64,000 bases of DNA, from NCBI RefSeq assembly GCF_028389875.1, contig NC_084682.1, positions 1,436,001-1,500,000 of the forward strand, written 5' to 3'. How positions within the stretch are numbered: the first letter of the stretch is position 1; the number at the start of each line of letters is the position of its first letter. The stretch is from Rhea pennata (Eukaryota > Chordata > Aves > Rheiformes > Rheidae). The notes below the pieces were generated by a model. That model did not search any database. It was not told where the DNA came from and saw only the letters and a list, made by a program, of their open reading frames with translations. This document shows, in pieces, positions 33,601 through 45,600 of this stretch. The translations under genes were made by a program, and so were the position numbers.

Positions 33601-36600
33601 ACTGTGTGGCAACCTTCCTCAGTCCCACCATGTGGCTTGCAGCTCACGGATGTTGACCTTGTGAAACCTTTGCTATATAACTAGCCAGCTTCTGCAGGAA
33701 AGAAAACTTTTTTCTCAGGATTCCATGTTACTTGCATCTCTGAGTTTCTGTTTCTTTTGATTATTTTGACTTATAATTTGTAAGCAAATTATCACAAAAT
33801 AGATTTGTGTTTAATTCAGGAAAAAGCAATAGGTGAGCTTCAGTATTTTGTTTAACAGTTGTCTTTAATATAAAGATTAAGTGAAATAATCAGTGTGTGG
33901 TACATAGTTGGTTTTTTTTATGGGGTGTTTTTCAAAGTTCTCTCTGGCATCTCAAAGCATTTTGAATCCTTTCTTAAAGATGTAAATCGTAATGTAAAAA
34001 AGGCTTACAATACTTGTCTCTTTTTGTAGCTTCCTATAAAAGCCAGCCAGCAGAATACCCACACCAAAGTCAGCACGGAACACAACAAGGAGTGTCTCAT
34101 AAACATTTCCAAGTACAAGTTTTCCCTGGTCATAAGTGGTCTCACCAATATCTTAAAAAATGTTAATAACATGGTAAGTTTCCTAATTTTGGATTGTTGG
34201 ATGTTTTCAAAATATTATTTACTCATATTACATAAACTGCAGGAAGTAATTTGAAACTTGAGTCAAATTGTTACATGCCTTTTATACTTAAATTTACTAT
34301 TTTCATCCTTATGTATAATAGTATTTAGCAACAGTGTTGAGAAGTTACTTATAAAGCTGATAAGATAGTTGTGGGCAGTGCAATCCAAAGAAGGGTCGTA
34401 GTTACGGGGAATCCTCCGTGTTATTCAAGGGAGCAGTCTGTAGCTAGAAATGTCTGTGCCTAACTGAGGAGAGGGTACATAAAGGCACGTAATACTACAT
34501 TCAGTCTCTGAGCGATTTAGGTACCTGCTGTGCAAGCAAATAGAAAGGAGTGATTACTGACAGGTGAGGGAGGGTATTTTCCATAGCATGAAAAGATGTT
34601 TCAGTAAAACAGGAAAATGATACTAAAGAAGTTGTTACAGGAGGAATGCAGCTGGGCCACTGCTGTTGAGCAGCAGTGTTAGGAGTTTTTTCTTCTCTCT
34701 CCTGCCAGAGCGTGACCTGCTAGGAGCTGTTTTGGGGAAAATGAAGCACAAGCATTTAGAACTTAAGATGTTTGAATTTTCTAGGCTATTTTGATGCTTT
34801 CGTATTTGTATTTCCAGTCAACTGCTAGCTACTTTCATATATATCTGTATTTTAACAGCTAGATGAATTTCAGTCAGGACCATGTAAGAAAAAAACCTTG
34901 AAAACGATCTCTTGACTAATGCCAGCAGTATAGACTTGCACCTCCAAAGGGACATCTTACAAGTCAGTAAGAAACAATAAATGAAAGATGGTGGGTGCGC
35001 TACACACCTTTCCTATTTCTTGTTTGATACAGCTCTCAGCCTTTTATGAAACTGGTTCTTAATGATGATACTTGACAGTATGCTGATATGAAGGGATAAG
35101 ATCCGAGCAGATCTTTCTGAGTTTCCAGAGAGATCTTGAGAGCCGAGTGTCTTGGTAGATGGTTTCCTTCTGCACGCTGTTTTTCTGAAGTGACTCGAGA
35201 ATCATAAAGTGATTCTTGAAATCCAGCAAAGTATTTGACTCATGAACATCACTAAAACTGTCAGTTAAAATAGATTTCAGTGGAAGCAAAGAGAAGAAAC
35301 CTAGAGGGGGGGGAAAAAAACCTGAATATGGATGTCCATAGAGCGCCCACTCCCAAAAAAGTTATCGTTACCATTAAATCGTGACCATTACCATCAAGTT
35401 GGGTAAATGGAAAGTTTAGGAATCTTTTAAGAGGAGAAAGATGCAATTAATTTTTCATGGAGGATCTGGTTTTAGATTTGTCATGAGAAAAGTTGAGTTC
35501 ATTCCTGATTGATACTGTGTGATTTATGATCATTTGGAATCTCCAGAAACAGGTAATAGAACTGGCCAAACTCTAGCTATACTTATTTCTATGATTTTGT
35601 CAAGATAGTTTGTAGTGAACTACTTTGGATGTTAGTTGTATGGAGATGGAGGTCTGCTATAATGCTACAAAGAACTGACCAAATCAGAAAGCAAAAAGTA
35701 CTGCCTTGCTATTATGGATTTTGCTTCTTAAAGCTACTTGTAATTATTTTTGAGGGGGAGTTTATTTTAATTAAACTCCATAAACATAGAAGAAGGTGGT
35801 GGTGTTTAAGATAATTGTCTGATAAATGAGAAGACTGTCTATACAATTAAAACAAAGTTCTGTGTACAGTATTTAGATTTTGAGAGGAAAGACCTAGCTA
35901 AAAATGTCAGTAAAAATGGCCTTATTTACTTTGCACTGAGGAGCAAGACTTGACTTTTTCTATGGTTGATGGAAAGACCTGCTATATGAGTCAGCAGTAT
36001 TTTTAAAGGATTCCTCTGGCGGGAGGGAAAAAGAACAGAACAAACCAATAGACTGTCGTAATACTCTTGTGCTCAGAAAAAAATCTTGAGGGTTTGCTCT
36101 GTTGAAACTTACAATTAGTTGAACTAAGCTCTCAAGCAGTTTTAAATATAACTTCTTTCAGGTGACTTCTACATTGTGTTCCGTGTGCAGGCAGTATATT
36201 TTTGGCCAGCTCTTTTCTACTTTGTTTTGCTGTCTCAGTCTTAATATTGTTGGAACTGGTCACTGCTGCTGACAGTAAATTGGGTGCTAGCTTAAATGGC
36301 CGATGGAATTCTACCTACAGCCTCTATCTAGTGTGACATCTGCTTGGAGGGTCTCGTGTGTTTCTTGCTATGGTCTGTGCTAAATTTTGCAGCCCTTGAA
36401 CAAGTTTGTAGGTATGGATTTGTGATAACATCAATTCTATTAAGTAAGATTTTGGCAATGAAATACGTAATTGGAAAAATCAACAGTAATTGATACTAAA
36501 ATAGCTCCTGAAAAGGTATAACCTTCATTTCTGAATGAATTGTAGGTCAGATGAAGATAAAGGGCTGCAGTGCACCTCTAGTCTTGTTTTACATTGTTTT

Positions 36601-39600
36601 ACAGGCGTTGCAGACTGGATATTTTTTCATTTCAGTAATTAAGTTTTAATTTGTATTTTAATCTAATATTTACTGCTTTTATTTCTAAACTTAAAGACAG
36701 ATAATAAAAGAACCATAGTTTATTGTGCCACTCTACTACGTGAATGTGTTACAAGTTAAATTTTTGTGCCTCAGGTGAATCTGTATTCTTTCTTCTTCTA
36801 GAGAATATTTGGTGAAACTGCTGAAAAGAATTTATATCTATCTCAGCTGATTATCTTGGATACACTGGAAAAATGTCTGGCAGGGGTGAGTAGTCTTGCA
36901 TAAGCAATTGCTGAGTTGGAATCAAATGAGTTACTATAAGTCAAATGCTTGTGTATCTATTGTTAATGCTATTAAAGTTGAAACTCAAATGACTTAGAGA
37001 AAAGTGGGATTGGTGCTAATTAAAAAACAAAACAAAACCAAAAATTCCTATAAATGCAAGTAGTTAATATTAATGATGAGTTAAGGGTTTGTTGAATGTT
37101 TTCTTTCCTGCCTGAAATCAGTGATAATAATTGTAATAATTAGAACCCTTTTTTAACAGAATAGATTCAAGTAACTTTGGATTTGCCCTTCCCAATACTC
37201 AAGTAGTTTGTGGAGTTAAAAACAATGATTTACTTAAAACAATTCTTTAAAAAGAGTTGCAGATAAATGTACTCAAATCCACATGTGTATATGAACTGAG
37301 GTAAGGAAGAGGAAGGACGTAAACACAGAGTTAGATTTAGTTACCATTGCTCTTTTTTTTTTCTTTTTTTTTTTTTTTAGCTTAATGCTTGTGCTGTATT
37401 TGACTGTGTATTTTTTTTGAACAGATACTTGCAAACATTTTCATCCCACAAAAAATCCAAAAAATGTGAAGGATAGTTTGTCTTGGTAAAAGTAGAAAAT
37501 AATTCAGTACAAGTACTTAAATATTATACTACTAAAGTTTGCGCAGACAATGTTGATTTTTCTTAAGATTTCTTGTGACTTCTATTTGGTGATGCAATGT
37601 TATTTCAGTTTCATGTAACTCTTTGTACAGCAGAAACTTTGCTATCACTATTCCAAAGATTACTTTTGCAGGTGTTTCCTAGTTTACATTAGTTAACCAA
37701 GTCCAAACTTCCATTGGGAGTCCAATCCTGAGGCTTCCAATCAGAGCTATGCTGAAAGGCAGTTTGCTTTTACCTTTGGGATGTAAACAATTGTACAACT
37801 TACTGTACTAAACTGTGTAATTGCAAAGCCAAACTTCACTGTGAGCAAAATTTGTAAATCTCTGGTTTATTCCTTTAACGAGAAAGGGATTTTTTTCTTA
37901 AAGCTGTATTCCTCGATGAGTGTCATGAAATCATCTAAGCTCTTTGCTGTTTCCTTGCAACTGTTTTTGAAGGTTCTTCCTTTATAAGGTAATGAACATA
38001 TGGTTAGGTTTGTCAAGCAGTGTATCTTTAATTAGAGTACTAAAACAGTCTGAATAATTGTGAATTCTTCTAAATTCACAAAAGATTCAGGTAAACGTAT
38101 TTTTCAGAACAGTTTCGGCTTTTTAAGATGAAGTTAGTATCTCTTTTTGGTACTTTTTTGTATTTGATTCAATGAGTCAAAAAACAGTTGAAATTACTAA
38201 ATTATTTTTTTTTTTAAAATCTTGTTTCTTGCAATGTCAGTGTTTTTTCTGATACATGATGATATTTGAACAGACTATAATTATGCTTAATGCTTCTTGC
38301 TTTGTCAATTCAAATGAGAGCAAGCTGAACCAGTATACATTAAGTGAGACTGAGCTGAAGTTCTATACAAAGAGTGTTGTGTTCTGTGGTATCTTCAGAT
38401 GTATTTCTTGCTCACTGTTCTTGCTCAATGTTTCACCAAGTTCTCATGGCAACAGGACTCAGGTCAACTAAGTGTGAGTCTCTGAAACTTCCCAATTCCC
38501 TGTGGTAAATTCATTGGTAGAATCTTAGAAAGCTTTAATGTTGACCCCTCTGTTAAAACTTGCTCTTAGTAGAGCAAAGTTTCACTTCAAATTCTTTTAT
38601 AAATAGTTTCCTTATGTCTCATACTGTGCAAATTGGCAAAAATTGGATTTTTGTTCTGCAGGAAAGTTGAGCCATTTTTTGACTCTTATAGTACAATTCC
38701 AGGCAAGAGCAAAGGAGAGTCACCATTGTATTTTGATAGTAAATATTTTTAAAATGAACTGAAAAAAAAAAAGATAAGTATACTATCCAGAAGAGAAGCA
38801 AGGGTGGGTCTTTTGTCCTTTGAGCTTCCATTCAGACAGCAATCACTTATTGCTCACCTGCTAATGTTTTACACAGATCAACAGGGTACAGTGCTCACAA
38901 CAGGAATGTATTTTATTTCAAAAAATAGTTTGGTATTTTGCTTGATACTTGACTATATTGTTCAATTTAGTGTTCTACATATTTTGGAGACTAGTCTAAA
39001 AATGTAAAATTGTGTGAATACGGGTTATTATCAAAATGAAAAGAGGCCTTTTCTGTGGAGACTGCTTACACTAAAGTCAATCCTAGCTTGCAGGCAGAGT
39101 TAAAGTTTAGATTCAGGTCCTGTGATACTAGTGACTAGACACTCCATTTTCTGTCTCTAAACCTACAAAATGAAATTTCATGAAATATTGAATGCTTATT
39201 TTTAGCAACCAAAGGATACCATGCGACTAGATGAGACTATGCTGGTAAAACAGTTGCTGCCAGAAATCTGCCACTTCATCCACACTTACCGTGAAGGGAA
39301 CCAGCATGCAGCTGAACTGCGCAATTCGGCCTCTGGGGTTCTTTTTTCTCTTAGCTGCAATAATTTTAATGCTGTGTTCAGCCGCATTTCCACCAGGTAA
39401 ATGCTTTAGTAGCTTGACTTGGTCAGTATATTAGAAAACCAAACAAATACTGGGGTCTAGAATATGTGTATGAATTGTAGCCTTTTGCATCTGAGAATTG
39501 TTGACTATTTAAAGGTATGTCAGCAGATAGTTCTTAAGTGAAACTTTCTGCCATTCAAAATTTTGCTTAAATTTCAAGTTATAAAATGTATCTGTTTTAT

Positions 39601-42600
39601 ATCCATTCTGATTCCTGTCAGCATATTTTTTATGTAATATATATATATAATTGTTTTTATGATCTGTTTTTATCAGTGAAGGGTTAAATGGTATTGTAGA
39701 GTTAAACTAATGATAACTCAGAAGTATATTCCTGTATCTCAAAGTGGAATGAGTTCTTGTGGGTGCAAGGTGTTTTGGAGAAAAAAAGGTGTTGAAAATA
39801 CTGACTTTTACCCATTTATATATCAATTTAGAATGTAAATTTTTCTAATAATCTGCAGCTCTGTTGGAACCCCAAAGACTTTTCTTTCCCAGTTTTTCCT
39901 GGTTGCAGGCTGTTGTGATAGGTCTGTCTTATGCCTGAGGGAGACAAAACAACTGAAGTCAAGCACTATTTGTTAGTCTTTGGAAAAGAATCATTTGTTT
40001 TCCAACTGTGCTTGAGTTTTGCACCACACTTGCCATGAAAATAACTTTTGTCTTTTACACTACAGAGTGGCCCAGTGTTACCATCCGTTCTTTGTTCTTT
40101 TTTCCTTGTTCCAGGTCATTCCGATGCTTTAGTGTTTGTCAGTCCACTAGAGTTGTATATAATGCTTTTTATTACTGAAATACTTTTTGAAAAGTTGCTT
40201 GAAGTGACTTACCTCTTATTACACATTGTTACAGCTGACATCATTCGTAATTCTTTAAAACCGAATCTTACACAGCCTTATATGGTTGAATAGCAATAAA
40301 TGTGCCAATTCAGTTGAAACAAGGATTTCTATACTCCTTATGTGAATACGCTTCCATTACGGCATTTTTGGAAAATCTATGCATTTTAGAAATTAGACAG
40401 AATTTTCTCAATTTTACATACTTCAAAAATATTTAAAAAGCTTTTAGTAACTTCTGTGTCAAAAACATAGCCTTGGCAGCTAGCATGGAGGACTAAGTTT
40501 TATTCAATAAATATGAAAAAGGAAACAATTTTTTTTTGCTTTTATAGAAAGCAGCTTTCTGTTGAACTTTTTTGACAGTCTTTGAATCTAGTCCTTGAAT
40601 CTTTACTTATTTGTATGTCTATAGTGTGGTCTAGTTCTCAAGCTACAAAGCCCTTTTACCATCATTTTGAGCTGGAACACTTTTTTCCCCCCTTCTGTCC
40701 TGTTTTCTGCTTTAAGATACCTTGTACAGAAATAGTTAAATGTTTGACCAATTGTTGCTAATCTCCACAGGGGTCAGCTTGCCGACAGTTAGCATTGCTG
40801 ATCTTTTGACCTGTGCTTCCTGTTTAGGCATATTTCTAGGCCTCGTACAGCAGCTGGGGGATTTTTGGCACAAAAAACACAGCAGTGGGGACCTTCCCAT
40901 TCCCAGCGTGGGCTGTTAAGTTTCCCCAGCGTTGAAGAAATGAAGAGCAGCTTTTGTGTGTAGTACTAGAAACCGCATTCCATGTCAAGTACACATCTGT
41001 AGCTTTGGAACACGTCATGGCAGTCTTAGTGAGAACGTGTGATTTAGTTATTAGTGGCTAAGGATCTGATGAGATGTTTAGTAAATTATTTAATACAAAA
41101 GTGTGAAATGTGCCATAGTGCTTAGAATGGCACGATTAAAGTTGTTTGTTTCTTTAGGGCAGGAAAACCAGGAACGTCTTTAGCTTACAAAGGACAATCG
41201 TAGCTCACAGCGGTGCTAAGTGCCATCAGTCATTGCTTTGCTCTTGAGAAATTAGCATGGGGCAAGCTACACTGTTGAGGGGCAGTGGTTGAAAGGTGTC
41301 ATGATTCCATGAGTTTAATATTTAGATGGAAAAGTGACATTGATTGCTTCTGCACTCTGGTAAATAACAGAAGGATTTAGGCAAATCTTAGTGCAAACTG
41401 AGTATCATCAGATGGTATTGGTCTCTTGTTAGATTCATCGTTGTTTCTAGATTCATTTTCAAGGTGAGAATGAAATAAAAATATCATAATAATAGCTCTT
41501 AATCATTCAGGGTCTTTCATTTCTAAACCTGGAGATGTTCATAGGAAATCATATGTTATTATATGTGGAGATCATATAATATTCCTCTGATATTCAGAGA
41601 TTTAGAATCATACCTGTCATACAGATCTGACATCATCTCACTGAGAAGTTAGTTTACTTTGCCTATTTTTAGATTGCAGGAACTGACTGTATGTTCAGAA
41701 GATAATGCTGATGTTCATGATATTGAACTTTTACAGTACATCAGTGTGGATTGTTCAAAACTAAAACGACTCTTGCAAGGTATGATGTGAACTTGTGTAT
41801 TGAAATATTTATATCTAAATACAGCTAAAGATGACACAATGGTATTGATATGTATAGCTTTCTATTGCTGTATTTTACTCCAAATATTCATATGTATGTT
41901 TGTCAAACTATTTTTAAAATTTCATTAGCATGAAGGTATTGGTGTAAAAGTTGCTTTGCACTTCAGGTGTCTTCTATAAATGTTCTATGTTGCGTATTAG
42001 AACTAAGTTTCTCTTTCAAATACAGAAATGTTTTACCTTTGCAGAGACAGTATTCAAGTTTAAAGCTCTAAAGAAAGTAGCTCAGTTAGCTGTTATCAAC
42101 AGTCTTGAAAAGGCAAGTATTTTATTATTTATCTTCTGCTTCATTGCTTATTTACAGGCTATCTTTAATTTTGAAATTGCTGTTGTTCAATAGTTTTGAT
42201 ATGGTAATGGATCACTTCAATGCATATATGTTTTGCAATAAATATTAAGTCATTAGAAGTAGGAGTGGAATCTCTTCCTTGAAACACATGATGCAGAAAA
42301 TACTTTTTTTTTCTAAGCTGCAGAATGTAAAGATTCGTTGTGTTATCTGCAGGCATTTTGGAACTGGGTGGAAAACTATCCTGATGAATTCACAAAGCTG
42401 TATCAAACACCACAAACTGATATGGCTGGTAAGGCATAACAAATAACTTAGTGTTCAAAAGTTATTTTGACTCCCTCCACCCCCACCCTTTTAAAGTAGT
42501 GCAAATTTTTCCCTAAAACAACCCCACATTCACTTGCTTTTTGTGGCCTCCTTGCTTCTTGTGCAGCCTGCATAATAAGAAACATATTTCTGTCAACCTT

Positions 42601-45600
42601 TGCCTGGGCAGGCAAGGAAAAAGTCTCTTTTTCTCTCCTGATTTAACTTTTAAAGAGTTCCATTTGTGGTTCGCAAATTAAGTAAATACAACCCAGAAGA
42701 TGCGAACTCTTAAATATGTGTTTCAAAAATTGGTTTAATGAAAGTGACCTGTATTTGTCTCTAGTCAAAAAGAGATGATCCTTTTTTTTCCCAGATAAAT
42801 CATGGTTCTAACTGGGTTAGGTTATAGCCATTTTATTCCCAGTAGCATGTCAATAATGCTCAAAACAGAACCTCCTTCTGTTTAGAAGGATATATCCCAT
42901 TGCTTTTTTATACTTATTTTTCACTTCATAATTAAAATTGGTACTGAATTTGGTTATGTTTATGCAGATTGTGCAGAGAAATTGTTTGACCTAGTGGATG
43001 GCTTTGCTGAAAGCACAAAACGTAAAGCAGCAGTTTGGCCACTGCAAATTATACTCCTAGTCCTGTGTCCAGAGATAATCCAAGATATAGCAAAGGATGT
43101 GGTAGAAGAAACTAAAATGAACAAGGTAAGAAAACAAAAATATCTGAATTCTGATACATATTTGAATTTTAAAGGGTACTTATCTTGGCTTATTCTATAT
43201 TTAAGGTATATTTTGTAATGTCTTTTTCTACCTAAGAAGCACATTGCTATTCCATATGTAAATCTCTGCAACTTTTTGAAGTTCTAATCTATGTTCTTTC
43301 ACTGTGAATAATTCATACAGGCTGTATGTCCCAAACAAATACTGTTTCAGAACTTGTACAGTTCCCTGGGGATTTGAATCCCAGTGTTGTGCTTCTGCTG
43401 CCTCCACCAGCAGCAAGTTTAGCATTGCTTCTAGCTGGCTGTATTATACCATTCTACAGTTCTGCAATGTTTGTACTGTGTTCTATAACTGCAGTACCTG
43501 CAGCAGACATTGAATTCAATATGGCTGCAAACATTATGTTAAAGCGTAAACAGTCATCTATTTTTGTGTCACCCAGATTGCCCTAGCAGGTCTAAAATGA
43601 ATATCTAATAAACATAATGTTTCTCCAAAGTGATGCATGAACTCGGGTTGCTTTTTGCAACCCCAATATCCCTAACTTCTAATCAGAAAGCACAATTTTA
43701 TTTGTTTTAATAATTAAGAATGTAAAAACTCTGATCATAGATTACCAAACATCTGATTGTAACTGTTCTTGATTTGAAATTTGCAGAAACTGTTCCTGGA
43801 CAATCTCAGGAAAGCCCTTGCAGGCCACAGTGGAAGCAGACAACTGACTGAAAGTGCTGCTATTGCTTGTGTTAAACTGTGCAAAGCATCTACCTACATC
43901 AACTGGGAAGATAATTCTGTCATCTTCCTACTAGTGCAGTCCATGGTAGTAGATCTTAAGGTAAAAAAAAAAAAAAAAAAAAAATCCTAATTACAGTGAA
44001 GAATTTGAATATTAAAATTATGAAAAGAACGGTATTTCTCCTTAGTTGAATATCATAGTGTTTTTTCAGTGGAAAATTTTTGTTTTCTTCTTAATTTCAG
44101 CAGAAAATCTGCTCAGTTGTTTCATTCCCAGTTTCAGTCCCTTATATTTTTGCTTAAGCTCTGCTTTCTTTCTCCTGAAGTTCTGCATTGTGTTTTTCAC
44201 ATAACATTTCACAGCTGAAACAGCACTGGGTATTATTTTAAACTGCACATTAAAATACAAGCTAATATCAAAAAGATTTTTTTTAGAAGTAGTGATTGAG
44301 TGATTTAGTTAGAATTAAAAGGAATGTGAATTGAGTATTTTGGGCTTAAGAACTAAATATTATTAGAAACAGTTAAAATTTTTAACTGTAAGAGCATCTT
44401 CTTTCTCCTTTTTTTCCTTGTGTGACTTATTGAAAGTAGACAAGAATAATCTTTGTATCTGATTATTTTATGTATAGAATTTACTGTTTAATCCAAGCAA
44501 ACCTTTCTCAAGAGGCAATCAGAATGCCGATGTAGACCTTATGATTGACTGCTTAGTTTCCTGCTTTCGCATAAACCCTCGCAACAATCAACACTTTAAG
44601 GTGAGATCACTACTTACTGGTAAGTTATTTTCTCCATATACTGTTGATGGCCTGTGAATTATCAAAGATATGCCAACAGCATCAGGAAATTCATACATAA
44701 TTTCAACCTTATAAATATTCCTTAGTAATAACTCTCTGCATGTTTTTATAAAACTGTCAAATATAAACATAAGAATGTCTAATCAGTTAAGAACAGTTTC
44801 ATCAATTTAATAAAAAGGCTCCAATACATTATTCAATGTGATATGAGAGATGTCAAAGAAAAATGTTTTCCTAGATGACTCTTATGCATTATTTTTGTTG
44901 TAGATCTGCTTGGCACAGAATTCCCCATCGACATTTCATTATGTACTGGTAAATTCGCTTCACCGAATAATCACAAATGTAAGTCTGAAAGTGTTTAAGA
45001 AGTCTGTGGCTTCTCTTCAGATCAATATCTGGTTAGTAAATAGAATTTAAATAGTAGACCAAATCTTGTTGCCTGTATCTATGCAGCAAGAGTTGCTTGT
45101 TCCAAAGAAGGACGTTCAAATTTTTGTTCACTCTGTCTTCCAGCTAGATTACCAGTCTGAAAACTTGTATTCCAGTATAAAATTTAAATAAAAATATATT
45201 TAAGTACTCTAGAATAACAAAAATTTTTTTGTTCTTTGGTTTTATAATTATGTGCTGCTTTACTGCTACATGAGAAACTTGCACAATATCAAGCCACATG
45301 TAGTTGTATCATCTTCTGCTACTTCTAGTATGCTGATGTGGAAACTGAAGGGAAGAGCTGAGTTTATGGTTGTGTCCAGAAATTTGATCTAGCATGATTT
45401 CAAGTAGTATAAAACAGAAGCAAATGCTGAATGCTGAAATTTGAGTTTGTGTAACTGTTCATCTTGAATTTGTTACTCTGGTTTCTTATATCCCTGAAAT
45501 ATGACTTTACACTATTTAGAAATATTTCCCTGATCACTGTGAACGTAGAATTGATCAGTGAGCTTTGGCTTCCTCAGTGCTGAGCAACCAGCCTAGTATA

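Larger units (their letters stand above)
21628..34029 (+). other. NF1: NF1 intron 1 (12.4 kb)
   Basis: The donor is GTAGCG and the acceptor TTTTTGTAG. The first 530 bp are CpG island, including a G-rich stretch with G-quadruplex potential at 21897-21916. The rest is AT-rich. It holds an L3/CR1-like fragment (29371-29510), a CR1 3' end (30027-30886), a 27-bp minisatellite (31714-31875) and a GC-richer block (33290-33690). A CTCF-like motif is at 23249-23260. Open frames such as 25877-26323 show no recognisable protein. Confidence 0.9.

Noticed and set aside
37351..37425. Very strong acceptor-like tract (T-rich, ending TTTAG at 37380) and a second AACAG at about 37424 in intron 3
   Set aside because: No GT donor with a matching frame follows, and exon 3 joins exon 4 in correct phase without it.
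43304..43586. Overlapping open frames in intron 8
   Set aside because: They are not flanked by splice sites in phase, resemble no protein, and exons 8 and 9 join directly in frame.
45081..45110. Possible exon 9a remnant: GCAAGAGTTGCTTGTTCC in intron 11
   Set aside because: One frame gives ARVACS, faintly like the remembered human exon 9a peptide, but no acceptor fits that frame and no donor lies at 30 bp.
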